DNA of 64,000 nt from Streptomyces sp. V2I9 (GTDB taxonomy: Bacteria; Actinomycetota; Actinomycetes; Streptomycetales; Streptomycetaceae). The notes below the pieces were generated by a model, which was not told the DNA's origin, did no database searches, and was given only the letters and a program-made list of their open reading frames with translations. The stretch lies in the NCBI RefSeq assembly GCF_030817475.1, contig NZ_JAUSZJ010000002.1:1038501-1102500 (forward strand), given 5' to 3'. The position numbers were made by a program, and so were the translations under genes. Below are positions 55,173 to 64,000 of this stretch, piece by piece (the stretch's first letter is position 1; each line of letters opens with the position of its first letter).

Positions 55173-55984
55173 CGAGGCCCCTCCGCCACTGCACGGTCGA
55201 CATCCGCGGGATCCGGCTCAGGTGCGCCGGCCCGCAGCCACAGAAAGTACTCGACGTTCCCGGACGGGCCGGGCAGCGGACTGGCCGTCACCCCCCGTAC
55301 GCCGAGGCCGAGCCCCCACGCCCGCCGCGCCACTTCCCGTACGGCCTCGGCGCGCAGTTCGGGGCTGCGCACCACTCCGCCGCTGCCGAGCCGCTCCTTG
55401 CCGACCTCGAACTGCGGCTTGACCATGAGGACCAGGTCGGCGTCGGGCCCGGCGCACCGGGCGAGGGCGGGCAGCACGAGGCCCAGCGGAATGAAGGACA
55501 GGTCCCCCACCACCAGGTCGACCGCCTCACCGTCGATGTCCTCCAGGGTCAACTCCCGCACATTGGTACGGTCCTTGACCACGACGCGTTCGTCGGACTG
55601 CAGGGACCAGGCGAGCTGGCCGTAGCCGACGTCCACGGCGACGACCTGCCGGGCCCCGGCGCGCAGCAGCACATCGGTGAACCCGCCCGTGGAGGCCCCG
55701 GCGTCCAGCGCCCGCCGTCCTTCGACGGCCAGCCCGAGCGGCACGAAGGCGGCGAGCGCCCCGGCCAGCTTGTGACCGCCGCGCGAGACGTAGTCGGGGT
55801 CGCCGTCGTCCTTGGTGACGACGATCGCGGCGGCCGTCTCGACCTGGGTGGCGGGTTTGGTCGCGGTGGTGCGGCCGACGGTGACGCGCCCCGCGGCGAT
55901 CAGCTGGCTCGCGTGCTCCCGCGAGCGGGCGAGCTTGCGGCGTACCAGCTCGGCGTCGAGGCGGCGACGTGCCACTCCTGCCAC
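55169..55984 (-). CDS. tlyA: TlyA rRNA 2'-O-methyltransferase
   Basis: 271 residues, GTG start at 55984. Adds 2'-O-methyl groups to 16S and 23S rRNA cytidines (the capreomycin-sensitivity modification). N-terminal S4 domain RRRLDAELVRRKLARSREHASQLIAAGRVTVG, then an FtsJ-like fold with the SAM loop ALDAGASTGGFTDVLLRAGA at about 92 and the K-D-K-E catalytic residues in segments around VMKPQFE-like LMVKPQFEVGKERLG. Followed in frame overlap by nadK and then recN. Confidence 0.95.
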   Translation of the reverse strand: MAGVARRRLDAELVRRKLARSREHASQLIAAGRVTVGRTTATKPATQVETAAAIVVTKDDGDPDYVSRGGHKLAGALAAFVPLGLAVEGRRALDAGASTGGFTDVLLRAGARQVVAVDVGYGQLAWSLQSDERVVVKDRTNVRELTLEDIDGEAVDLVVGDLSFIPLGLVLPALARCAGPDADLVLMVKPQFEVGKERLGSGGVVRSPELRAEAVREVARRAWGLGLGVRGVTASPLPGPSGNVEYFLWLRAGAPEPDPADVDRAVAEGPR

Positions 55985-55991
55985 GTTCGGT

Positions 55992-56384
55992 TCAGCTCCT
56001 GTTGTCGTGACGCGTGTCGTGACGCGTGTCCTGCGTGCGGTGCGAAGGCGTGGGCACGGGGCCGGGTGCGGCGGCCGCCGGACGGGCGTCCAGCGAGGTC
56101 AGCTCGGCCCGCAGCCCACGGTGTACATCCTCGTACACCTCGACGTGCCCGTCCGCCGGGAGGTGGTCGGCGTCGGCCAGCCGCTCCAGCCGGGCGTCCA
56201 CGGCGGCGTGCCCGGTGGGGGTGCGGACGACCCCGAGGGGCGCGGGTCCGGCGGGCTCGGAGGAGGGAGCCACGGGTTCGCCCGGCCCGGCCGCCCCGGC
56301 GAGGGACGCCGAGGGGCCGGAGGACTCGGCGGTGGGCGTCGCGGTGGCCGGGTCCCCGGCCACCGCGTCATCGGTGTCGCTCAT
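55992..56384 (-). CDS. Small actinomycete protein of unknown function
   Basis: 130 residues. The first 50 and last 30 are alanine/proline- and Arg/Thr/His-rich low complexity. The middle (GHAAVDARLERLADADHLPADGHVEVYEDVHRGLRAELTSLD) is predicted helical and, as I recall, conserved between HAD phosphatase and tlyA genes in streptomycetes. Its stop is 8 bases from the tlyA start, so it is probably co-transcribed with tlyA-nadK-recN. No function assigned. Confidence 0.65.
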   Translation of the reverse strand: MSDTDDAVAGDPATATPTAESSGPSASLAGAAGPGEPVAPSSEPAGPAPLGVVRTPTGHAAVDARLERLADADHLPADGHVEVYEDVHRGLRAELTSLDARPAAAAPGPVPTPSHRTQDTRHDTRHDNRS

Positions 56385-56412
56385 GCCGAAACGCTACCTC
56401 GGCGGGCCGGTG

Positions 56413-56418
56413 TACCGT
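56413..56418 (+). promoter_or_regulatory. Candidate -10 box of a leaderless transcript
   Basis: TACCGT ends 8 bases before the ATG at 56427, and no ribosome site is visible. Suggestive only. Confidence 0.3.
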
Positions 56419-56426
56419 CGAGCACG

Positions 56427-56774
56427 ATGGCGACCATGGAGGAGTGCCGCAGCGCACTGAGAAGACTTTCCGACAACCTCGCGGCGGCCGGAGGCGGCGT
56501 ACGCGACGCCGCCGCCCTCGACCGCTCGCTGAGCTGTCACATCACCGACCTCGACATCACGTTCACCGGCCGGCTGGCCGACGGCCGGATCGAGGTGCGG
56601 GACACGGTCGAGGGGCCACCGCGGGAGAAGGCCGGGATCAGGCTCGCGATGACGGGTGACGACCTGGTGGCTCTGGTGGACGGCGACCTGAACTTCGCGA
56701 AGGCGTGGGCCTCGGGCCGCGTACGCCTGGAAGCCGGCTTCCGGGACCTGCTGAAGCTGAGATCCCTGCTGTGA
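56427..56774 (+). CDS. SCP2 sterol-binding domain protein
   Basis: 115 residues; a second ATG at 56436 is possible. Single SCP2 domain: LDRSLSCHITDLDITFTGRLADGRIEVRD (beta sheet) and LAMTGDDLVALVDGDLNFAKAWASGRVRLEAGFRDLLKL, the helical part that closes the lipid pocket. Binds a hydrophobic ligand; in actinobacteria many such proteins are of unknown role. Head-to-head with the 130-residue gene across about 40 bases. Confidence 0.85.
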   Translation: MATMEECRSALRRLSDNLAAAGGGVRDAAALDRSLSCHITDLDITFTGRLADGRIEVRDTVEGPPREKAGIRLAMTGDDLVALVDGDLNFAKAWASGRVRLEAGFRDLLKLRSLL

Positions 56775-56865
56775 CGGCTCCCGGCGTACGGGCGGCGGAA
56801 CCGAGCCCGTACGTCCGGGGTGGGAGGACGAGGAGCGGCGGGGGTGCGCCCCGCGCCGCCGCATC

Positions 56866-57666
56866 TCAGGCAGGGATCTTCCGCGCCTTGCGGGCCGCCG
56901 GTACGACCAGCGGCGTCCCGGTCTCCGGGTCGTCGATCACCTGGCACCGCATCCCGAACACCCGCTCCACCAGCTCCGCGTCGACGACGTCCGAGGGCGG
57001 ACCCTCCGCGACGACCTCCCCGTCCCGCATCGCGATGAGGTGTGTGGCGTACCGGGCGGCGTGGTTCAGGTCGTGGAGCACGGCGACCAGCGTGCGGCCC
57101 CGCGACTCGTGCAGCTCCGCGCACAGGTCGAGGACGTCGATCTGGTGCTGGATGTCGAGGTACGTCGTCGGCTCGTCGAGCAGCAGCAGCGGCGTCTGCT
57201 GGGCCAGCGCCATGGCGATCCAGACCCGCTGGCGCTGACCGCCGGACAGCTCGTCGACGTAGCGGTCGGCCAGAGCGGCGACGCCGGTGGACTCCATGGA
57301 CTCCTCCACCACCCGCTCGTCCTCGGGCGACCACTGCCGCAGCAACCCCTGGTGCGGGTAGCGGCCGCGGGCGACGAGGTCGGCGACGGTGATCCCGTCC
57401 GGGGCTATGGAGGTCTGCGGCAGCAGTCCCAGCGTCAGGGCGACCTTCTTCGCGGGCAGCCGGTGGATGGCCTGCCCGTCCAGCAGCACCTGCCCCTGGC
57501 TCGGCCTGAGCATCCGGGCGAGCGCGCGCAGCAGGGTCGACTTGCCGCACGCGTTGGGGCCGACGATCACGGTGAAGGAGTTGTCGGGGATCTCCACCGA
57601 GAGGTTCTCGGCGATGACCCGCCGGTCGTATCCGAGGGTCACCGATTCCGCGGTGAGGCGCTGCAT
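56866..57666 (-). CDS. Iron-siderophore ABC transporter ATP-binding protein (orphan)
   Basis: 266 residues from the ATG at 57666 with GGGAG at 9 bases. FepC/FecE-type ATPase: Walker A VGPNACGKSTLLRAL at about 35, signature ELSGGQRQRVWIAMALAQQ and Walker B LLLLDEPTTYLD, plus the C-terminal ERVFGMRCQVIDDPETGTPLVVP typical of siderophore and haem transporters. No permease or binding-protein gene is adjacent, so it probably serves transporters encoded elsewhere. An iron box lies upstream. Confidence 0.92.
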   Translation of the reverse strand: MQRLTAESVTLGYDRRVIAENLSVEIPDNSFTVIVGPNACGKSTLLRALARMLRPSQGQVLLDGQAIHRLPAKKVALTLGLLPQTSIAPDGITVADLVARGRYPHQGLLRQWSPEDERVVEESMESTGVAALADRYVDELSGGQRQRVWIAMALAQQTPLLLLDEPTTYLDIQHQIDVLDLCAELHESRGRTLVAVLHDLNHAARYATHLIAMRDGEVVAEGPPSDVVDAELVERVFGMRCQVIDDPETGTPLVVPAARKARKIPA

Positions 57667-57735
57667 GGTCGTACTCCCGGAGTCGGTGAGGTGGAACGGC
57701 ACGGCGGGTGGCACGGGCGGACCACCGCACAGCAC

Positions 57736-57754
57736 CAGGTTAGGTCACCCTATC
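57736..57754. promoter_or_regulatory. Iron box (DmdR1/DtxR-type operator)
   Basis: CAGGTTAGGTCACCCTATC, 19 bases, about 70 upstream of the siderophore ATPase start, matches the actinobacterial iron-box core GGTTAGnnnnACCTA fairly well in one half and loosely in the other. Repression by DmdR1 under iron sufficiency is inferred. Confidence 0.6.
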
Positions 57755-57851
57755 TTCCTCGCCGGTCCGTCGGCAGCGGGCGGTCGCACCGGCCCCGGCG
57801 CCCGGTCCGCCCGAGGCATCGGAGGGCCGGGTCCGGGGGCCGAGGGCAGGT

Positions 57852-58919
57852 TCAGAGGCCGAGCCGGGCGACGGCCTTCGCCGTCTCCAGCCGGCACCCG
57901 TCCGGACCGGCGAAGGTCCAGGCCGCCGCGCAGAGGGCCCGCAGCCCGTCGAGCGCGTCGTCCCCGCCCCCGCCTTCGCTCACCGCTTCGCCCCCGCTCA
58001 CGGCTTCCAGCACCAGCCGGTCCCCGCGCACGGCGGCCGTCCAGCCCCCGCACCGGTACCCGTCACCGGCCGGCGCCACCTCGGGCTGTCCGGTCAGGAG
58101 CCCCCGCAGGTCCCGGTCCACATAGGTCGGCCGGTGCCGCGGCGGTGCTGCGAGGAGCTGGGCCGCGTCGGTCACCCCGGTCAGGACGAGCAGCGAGTCC
58201 ACGTCCCCGTTGAACGCGCCCTCGATGTCGGTGTCCAGCCGGTCCCCGACGACGAGCGGCCGCTTCGCCCCGGTCCGCAGGACCGTCTCCCGGTGCATCG
58301 GCGGCAGCGGCTTCCCCGCGACCTGCGGCTCGGCCCCGGTGGCGATCCGGACGACCTCGACCGCGGCCCCGTTGCCGGGCGCGATGCCCCGCGCGCTCGG
58401 GATGGTCAGGTCGGTGTTGGACGCGAACCACGGCAGCCCGCGCCGGATCGCGTAGCTCGCCTCGGCGAACCGCCCCCACGCCATGTCCGGCCCTCCGTAC
58501 CCCTGGGCCACCGCCGCCGGGTCGTCGTCCGCCGACTCCACCGGTACCAGTCCGCGTTCGCGCAGCGCGACCCTCAGCCCCTCACCGCCGATCGCCAGCA
58601 CCCGTGCTCCCGGCGGCAGCTGATCGGCGACCAGCCGGGCGACGGCCTGCGCGGAGGTGATCACGTCGGAGGGTTCGGCGGGCACTCCGAGCTCCGTCAG
58701 GTGCTCGGCCACGGCGTCCGGCGTCCGCAGCGCGTTGTTGGTGACGTACGCCAGGCGCATGCCCCCGGCCCGTGCCTCCGCCAGCGAATCGACGGCGTAC
58801 GCGATGGCCTCCCCGCCCGCGTACACGACCCCGTCGAGGTCGAGGAGAGCCGTGTCGTACGCCTCGCTCAGCGCCGTGCCGCTCCCCGCCGGCCGGGACC
58901 TCTGGTGCTGGTGGCTCAT
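57852..58919 (-). CDS. HAD-IIA sugar/phosphoglycolate phosphatase family protein
   Basis: 355 residues, ATG at 58919 behind GAGGAG. NagD-like haloacid dehalogenase: nucleophile motif DTALLDLDGVVYAG (about 22-35), ITSAQAVARLV, K in AGKPLPPMH and GDRLDTDIEGAFNGD with the metal-binding acidic residues. The last about 75 residues form a less conserved alpha/beta extension. It may dephosphorylate phosphoglycolate or another small phosphate ester. Divergent from DUF1015 with 72 bases between. Confidence 0.88.
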   Translation of the reverse strand: MSHQHQRSRPAGSGTALSEAYDTALLDLDGVVYAGGEAIAYAVDSLAEARAGGMRLAYVTNNALRTPDAVAEHLTELGVPAEPSDVITSAQAVARLVADQLPPGARVLAIGGEGLRVALRERGLVPVESADDDPAAVAQGYGGPDMAWGRFAEASYAIRRGLPWFASNTDLTIPSARGIAPGNGAAVEVVRIATGAEPQVAGKPLPPMHRETVLRTGAKRPLVVGDRLDTDIEGAFNGDVDSLLVLTGVTDAAQLLAAPPRHRPTYVDRDLRGLLTGQPEVAPAGDGYRCGGWTAAVRGDRLVLEAVSGGEAVSEGGGGDDALDGLRALCAAAWTFAGPDGCRLETAKAVARLGL

Positions 58920-58991
58920 ATGGTTCGCTCCTCTTTGCTCTGTTTCTGCCCCGGCCGCCGCGGATGCCCCCTGCACACATACGATGCCCTG

Positions 58992-60272
58992 ATGAAGACT
59001 TCAGGTCCCGTCGCACAGGGGCTGCGGCTGATCCCGTTCCGCGGACTGCGGTACGTCCCCGAGCGGGTCGGCAGCCTCGCCGCCGTGACGTCGCCCCCGT
59101 ACGACGTGATCGTCCGGCCCGACGGGCTGCACCACCTGGAGTCCGCGGATCCGCACAACATCGTGCGTCTCATCCTCCCCCAGGCCGACACGGCGCGGGA
59201 CCGGCACCGGCAGGCGGCGGCCACTCTGGACCGCTGGCTGGCCGAGGGGGTCATCGCTCCGGACCCGGACCCGGTGCTCTACGTCTACGAGCAGCGCAAC
59301 GACGAGATCCTCCAGCGGGGCCTGATCGGGGCCCTGGCGCTCTCCCCCGCCGACGAGGGCATCGTGCTGCCCCACGAGGACGTCATGGACGACGTCGTCG
59401 CGGACCGCGCGGAGCTGATGCGGACGACGGGAGCGCATCTGGAGCCGCTGCTGCTGACCTACCGCGGCGACGAGGGCGAACCGGCCGGGGCGGCGGCCGT
59501 GATCGAGCGCGTGGTGGAACGCGAGCCGCTGCTGGCCACCACGACGGAGGACGGTTTCCGGCACCGGCTCTGGGCCGTGACGGACCCGGCGGAGCGGAGC
59601 GGGATCGCGGCGGACCTCGCCCGCCGCCAGGCCCTCATCGCCGACGGCCACCACCGCTGGGCCACCTACCTGCGGCTCCAGCGGGAGGAGACCGCCCCCG
59701 GACCGTGGGACCACGGCCTCGTCCTCCTCGTCGACACGGTCCGCCACCCGCTCCAGGTCCGTGCCATCCACCGGCTCCTACGTAGCCTGCCGGTCTCGCG
59801 GGCGGTACGGGCGCTGCACGGTCTCTTCCGTGTGGAACGGGTGGACGGGCCGCTCCCCCACGCCCTGGAGGCGCTGGCGGGGGCAGCGGCCGAAGGCAAC
59901 GCCTTCCTCCTCGCGGGCGACGGCGGCTTCCATCTGGTGGACCGCCCGGACCCGGCGCTGCTGGGCCGCACGGTACGCGCGGACCGTCCCGAGGCCTGGC
60001 GCACCCTGGACGCGTCGGTCCTGCACGCGGCGCTGCTCGACGAGGTGTGGAACGTGCCCGACGCCCCCGAGCACATCGGCTACATCCACGACGCCGCGGC
60101 CGCCGTCGAACAGGCGGAACGCCTCGACGCCACGGCGGTCCTGATGCATCCCGTACGCGAAGAGGTCGTCCGGGACCTGGCCCGGCAGGGGGTGACGATG
60201 CCGCGCAAGTCGACGTCGTTCGGCCCGAAGCCGGCCACGGGCCTGGTCATGCGGAGCCTCGCACTCGGCTGA
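58992..60272 (+). CDS. DUF1015 family protein
   Basis: 426 residues, ATG at 58992 and no ribosome site; TACGAT at 58980-58985 may be a -10 of a leaderless transcript. Family marks: FRGLRYVPERVGSLAAVTSPPYDVI at the start, YVYEQRNDEILQRGLIGAL, and LIADGHHRWATYLRLQRE in the middle. DUF1015 proteins resemble HipA-like or SerB-accessory proteins of unknown activity. Its 3' end is followed by a hairpin and then the convergent TPR gene. Confidence 0.85.
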   Translation: MKTSGPVAQGLRLIPFRGLRYVPERVGSLAAVTSPPYDVIVRPDGLHHLESADPHNIVRLILPQADTARDRHRQAAATLDRWLAEGVIAPDPDPVLYVYEQRNDEILQRGLIGALALSPADEGIVLPHEDVMDDVVADRAELMRTTGAHLEPLLLTYRGDEGEPAGAAAVIERVVEREPLLATTTEDGFRHRLWAVTDPAERSGIAADLARRQALIADGHHRWATYLRLQREETAPGPWDHGLVLLVDTVRHPLQVRAIHRLLRSLPVSRAVRALHGLFRVERVDGPLPHALEALAGAAAEGNAFLLAGDGGFHLVDRPDPALLGRTVRADRPEAWRTLDASVLHAALLDEVWNVPDAPEHIGYIHDAAAAVEQAERLDATAVLMHPVREEVVRDLARQGVTMPRKSTSFGPKPATGLVMRSLALG

Positions 60273-60300
60273 TCCGCCGGAGGGCGCGGGAAACACGGAA

Positions 60301-60332
60301 AGGGGTGGCGCTCCGGCCGGAGTGCCACCCCT
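60301..60332. terminator. Hairpin terminator after the DUF1015 gene
   Basis: 16-base arms meeting at 60316/60317 and complementary except for one G/T pair; the centre must open as a loop. It lies between the convergent DUF1015 and TPR genes. Confidence 0.65.
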
Positions 60333-60404
60333 CTCGCGTCTCAGTCGACCGCTAGGGTCTTTCGTTCGGACCCCGCGAGCACGGCACGATCCACACGAGA
60401 GGCC

Positions 60405-62474
60405 CTAGTTCCGGGCCGGGCCGTCCACGGGACCGTCCTGCTCGTCGTGTCCCTCGGGCGCGGTCTCGTCGGTGTCGTCCGACTCGTCGTCGAGGACGTC
60501 GACGAACTCCACGCCGTCGAGCTCGGCGAGGCGGTCCGACGCGTCGGTGGAACCGTCCTTGTCGGCCTCCAGCGCCTTCCCGAACCACTCGCGGGCCTCG
60601 TCCTTGCGCCCGACCTCCAGCAGGGCGTCCGCGTACGCGTACCGCAGGCGGGGCGTCCACGACTGGACGGAGCTGGACGCCAGTTCGGGGCTCTGGAGCG
60701 TCACGATGGCTGCGTCGATCTGCCCCAGGTCACGGCGTGCCCCTGCGGCCACCAGCCGCATCTCGACCTGGCCGGCCTTGTCCAGCTTCCGCACCTCGGG
60801 CTCGCCGGCCATCGCCAGCGCCTTCTCGGGCCGGCCGAGTCCGCGCTCGCAGTCCGCCATGACGGGCCACAGTTCGACGGACCCGGTCATCCGCCGGGCC
60901 GCACGGAACTCGGCGAGCGCCTCGGCGTACTTCTGCGTCGCGTACGCCGCGAACCCGGCTGCCTCACGCACAGCGGCGACGCGAGACGCGAGCCGCAGGG
61001 CGATACGGGAGTACGCGTACGCCTCCTCGGGGTCCTCGTCGATCAGCCGGGCCACCATGACGAGGTTGCGCGCGACGTCCTCGGCAAGGGTCTTCGGCAG
61101 GCTCATGAGCTCCTGACGTACGTCCTTGTCGATCTCGTCGCCCGTGACGTCGTCCGGAATCGGCAGCCGCTTGATCGGCTCGCGGTCACGCTCCCGGTCG
61201 TCGCGGCGGAAACCACCACGGTCGCGGTCGTCGCGCGGCCCGCCGCGGTATCCGCCACGGTCGCTACCCCGGTCATCGCGCCGGAAGCCGCCACCACCGC
61301 GGTTGTCGTCACGCCGGAAGCCACCGCCGGAAGGCCGGTCGTCATCGCGGCGGGGGCCACGGGGGCGGTCGTCGCGGCGGTCGAACCCGCCACTGGGACG
61401 GCCACCGCGGTCATCACGCTGCGCACCACCCCGGTACCCACCACGATCGTCATCACGACGCGGCCCACGATCCCGGTCACGGTCGCGGTCGTCACGCCGG
61501 AACCCGCCACCGCCGGAGCCACCACCGCGGTTGTCGTCACGCCGGAAGCCACCACCGGAAGGCCGGTCGTCGTCACGGCGGGGGCCACGGGGGCGGTCGT
61601 CGCGGCGGTCGAACCCGCCACTGGGACGGCCACCGCGGTCATCACGCTGCGCACCACCCCGGTACCCACCACGATCGTCATCACGACGCGGCCCACGATC
61701 CCGGTCACGGTCGCGGTCATCGCGCCGGAACCCGCCACCGGAAGGCCGGTCGTCGTCACGGCGGGGGCCACGGGGACGGTCGTCACGGCGGTCGAACCCG
61801 CCACCACGGCTGTCATCGCGCCGGAAACCCCCACCCGCGCCACCACCACGGCTGTCATCACGACGGAAACCACCGCCGGAGCCACCGCCCCGGTTGTCGT
61901 CACGGCGGAAGCCACCACCGGAAGGCCGGTCGTCATCGCGGCGGGGGCCACGGGGGCGGTCGTCGCGGCGGTCGAACCCGCCACTGGGACGGCCACCGCG
62001 GTCATCACGCTGCGCACCACCCCGGTACCCACCACGATCGTCATCACGACGCGGCCCACGATCCCGGTCACGGTCGCGGTCGTCACGCCGGAACCCGCCA
62101 CCGGAAGGCCGGTCGTCGTCACGGCGGGGGCCACGGGGACGGTCGTCACGGCGGTCGAACCCGCCACCACGGCTGTCATCGCGCCGGAAACCCCCACCCG
62201 CGCCACCACCACGGCTGTCATCACGACGGAAACCACCGCCGGAGCCACCACCGCGGTTGTCGTCACGGCGGAAGCCACCACCGGAAGGCCGGCTGTCATC
62301 GCGGCGCGGACCGCGGTCGCGGTCGTCACGACGGAAGCCGCCGCGATCGTTGTCGCGTCGAGGCGCGCCGGAACCCGACCGGTCGTCACGACCCCCGCGG
62401 TAACCGCCCCTGTCATCGCCATCCCGGCGACGCGGCTCGCGCTCCGGACGGTCGTCGGGAGAGTTGGTGGACAT
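60405..62474 (-). CDS. RD/RGG-repeat TPR protein next to the rRNA operon
   Basis: 689 residues, ATG at 62474 behind AGGAG at 8 bases. Residues 1-440 are low complexity built from GGFRRDD, DRGGYRGG and RPRGPRRDDDRP units, with an internal exact 121-residue duplication (64-184 and 185-305). Residues about 455-660 are a helical TPR-like domain (LIDEDPEEAYAYSRIALRLASRVAAVREAAGFAAYATQKYAEALAEFRAARR, shown in parts), and the last about 30 are acidic. Arg/Gly and Arg/Asp-rich repeats are typical of RNA-binding, condensate-forming regions. Position beside rRNA genes suggests a ribosome-related role, by inference. Confidence 0.85.
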   Translation of the reverse strand: MSTNSPDDRPEREPRRRDGDDRGGYRGGRDDRSGSGAPRRDNDRGGFRRDDRDRGPRRDDSRPSGGGFRRDDNRGGGSGGGFRRDDSRGGGAGGGFRRDDSRGGGFDRRDDRPRGPRRDDDRPSGGGFRRDDRDRDRDRGPRRDDDRGGYRGGAQRDDRGGRPSGGFDRRDDRPRGPRRDDDRPSGGGFRRDDNRGGGSGGGFRRDDSRGGGAGGGFRRDDSRGGGFDRRDDRPRGPRRDDDRPSGGGFRRDDRDRDRDRGPRRDDDRGGYRGGAQRDDRGGRPSGGFDRRDDRPRGPRRDDDRPSGGGFRRDDNRGGGSGGGGFRRDDRDRDRDRGPRRDDDRGGYRGGAQRDDRGGRPSGGFDRRDDRPRGPRRDDDRPSGGGFRRDDNRGGGGFRRDDRGSDRGGYRGGPRDDRDRGGFRRDDRERDREPIKRLPIPDDVTGDEIDKDVRQELMSLPKTLAEDVARNLVMVARLIDEDPEEAYAYSRIALRLASRVAAVREAAGFAAYATQKYAEALAEFRAARRMTGSVELWPVMADCERGLGRPEKALAMAGEPEVRKLDKAGQVEMRLVAAGARRDLGQIDAAIVTLQSPELASSSVQSWTPRLRYAYADALLEVGRKDEAREWFGKALEADKDGSTDASDRLAELDGVEFVDVLDDESDDTDETAPEGHDEQDGPVDGPARN
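61560..62285 (-). repeat. Exact-at-protein-level 363-bp tandem duplication
   Basis: Two adjacent 363-bp units (62285-61923 and 61922-61560), each 121 codons, encode the same amino-acid sequence, so length is a multiple of three and the frame is kept. A shorter third partial copy follows from 61559. Each unit itself contains related 180-bp halves and 42-bp GGGFRRDD(N/S)RGGG modules. DNA differences are mostly silent, pointing to duplication plus drift. Confidence 0.85.
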
Positions 62475-62548
62475 GGGTGTGACTCCTGTCTTCGGGTACT
62501 GCACACATTCTCGCGCAGCCGTCCGGACGACGCGCTTCGGCAAAACAA

Positions 62549-62592
62549 AAGGACCCCTGGTCCCAGCGTGAACGCTGGGACCAGGGGTCCTT
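62549..62592. terminator. rRNA operon terminator
   Basis: 21-bp perfect arms (62549-62569, 62572-62592), the strongest hairpin in the window, directly after the 5S rRNA 3' end on the minus strand. Confidence 0.85.
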
Positions 62593-62600
62593 GAAAGATT

Positions 62601-62719
62601 GTTCGGCGGCGTCCTACTCTCCCACAGGGTCCCCCCTGCAGTACCATCGGCGCTGAAAGGCTTAGCTTCCGGGTTCGGAATGTAACCGGGCGTTTCCCTA
62701 ACGCAATGACCACCGAAAC
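62601..62719 (-). rRNA. rrf: 5S ribosomal RNA
   Basis: Complete 119-nt 5S rRNA. The minus strand starts GTTTCGGTGG and ends CCGCCGAAC, whose ends pair, with the conserved CGCCCGGTTACATTCCGAAC loop region and GGGAGAGTAGGAC near the 3' end. Last gene of the 16S-23S-5S operon. Ends are assigned to within about two bases. Confidence 0.95.
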
Positions 62720-62831
62720 CCTATCGGGTTCTAGCGAACAAGCACACTCTTCAATTAAGTAGTGAAACTGTTCAACCGGTGCGATAACTGTTCGCAACCC
62801 GGGAACAACACAGTGGACGCGAGCAACTGAG
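62720..62831 (-). other. 23S-5S intergenic spacer
   Basis: About 110 bases, markedly AT-richer than the rest, with no tRNA. Processing-stem sequences are expected here, but I did not resolve them. Confidence 0.6.

Positions 62832-64000
<1,169 letters not shown>

Noticed and set aside
61280..62320. Regularly spaced repeats resembling a CRISPR array
   Set aside because: The units are coding, multiples of three, unequal in spacing and lack unique spacers; no cas genes are present.
60447..62594. A 715-codon open frame on the plus strand across the repeat gene, and a third long frame on the minus strand
   Set aside because: They are shadows caused by the repeat's codon pattern. The products are Thr/Val/Ala or Ser/Arg monotony without domains, while the minus-strand frame at 60405-62474 has a ribosome site and a TPR domain.

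Overview
The window is chromosomal DNA of a Streptomyces close to the S. griseus group. It has very high GC, GTG and ATG starts behind GGAGG-type ribosome binding sites, many 4-bp ATGA/GTGA gene overlaps, and long GC-rich hairpins without U-tracts as terminators. A serine protease gene (1802-2701) encodes a protein that I recall as nearly identical to S. griseus streptogrisin B. From about 14.7 kb onward the gene order (sflA, der, cmk, tyrA, scpB/scpA, parA, ald, pyrG, recN, nadK, tlyA) matches what I remember of the S. coelicolor core region around SCO1749-SCO1786. The right end is the 3' end of a ribosomal RNA operon (5S complete, 23S partial), read on the minus strand.

Left part (1-14.4 kb, accessory). 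A SLATT-type membrane protein and a SLOG-family protein lie tail to tail, a pairing known from predicted nucleotide-signalled defence systems. Streptogrisin B follows. Next comes a long minus-strand operon (11714 down to 2932): two polar-amino-acid-type ABC permeases, an FAD/NAD(P)-binding protein, an ABC ATPase, a lipoprotein substrate-binding protein, two flavin-dependent (LLM/NtaA-SnaA type) monooxygenases and a DUF1684 protein. A second binding protein is transcribed divergently. It is preceded by a 23-codon leader peptide ending RVWSSSC and a long C-rich, G-poor leader, which points to cysteine/sulfur-responsive attenuation. My reading is an uptake and oxidative desulfurisation system for an organosulfur or sulfur amino-acid compound.

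Middle part (14.4-34.2 kb). It holds SepF-like SflA, a glutaryl-CoA-type acyl-CoA dehydrogenase, a DHA2-type MFS exporter broken by one extra base, a PAP2 phosphatase, an I78 protease inhibitor, a glycosyltransferase pair, Streptomyces-specific unknown proteins, and the der-plsC-cmk-tyrA-aroH block. An NAD/ADP-ribose operon follows (pnuC-nadR-nrtR-ADP-ribosylglycohydrolase-nucleotidyltransferase). It sits behind a perfect 9-bp-arm operator palindrome and meets a second nucleotidyltransferase gene tail to tail. nadR carries a one-base insertion near its 3' end, in the same CCGCCCG context as the MFS frameshift.

Right part (34.2-64 kb). It carries an RluB-type pseudouridine synthase with a long Arg/Gly-rich N-terminus, scpB-scpA, a parA cluster, ald, a STAND-TPR protein, an ADP-ribose pyrophosphatase-like Nudix gene, pyrG, a GH15 glucanase/trehalase, a class IV aminotransferase with a divergent MerR regulator, a PucR regulator, a glycosyltransferase and recN-nadK-tlyA. 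It ends with an SCP2 protein, an orphan siderophore-ABC ATPase with an iron box, a HAD phosphatase, DUF1015, a repeat-rich RD/RGG-TPR protein with an exact 363-bp tandem repeat, and the rRNA genes. No tRNA, CRISPR array, insertion sequence or prophage was recognised.
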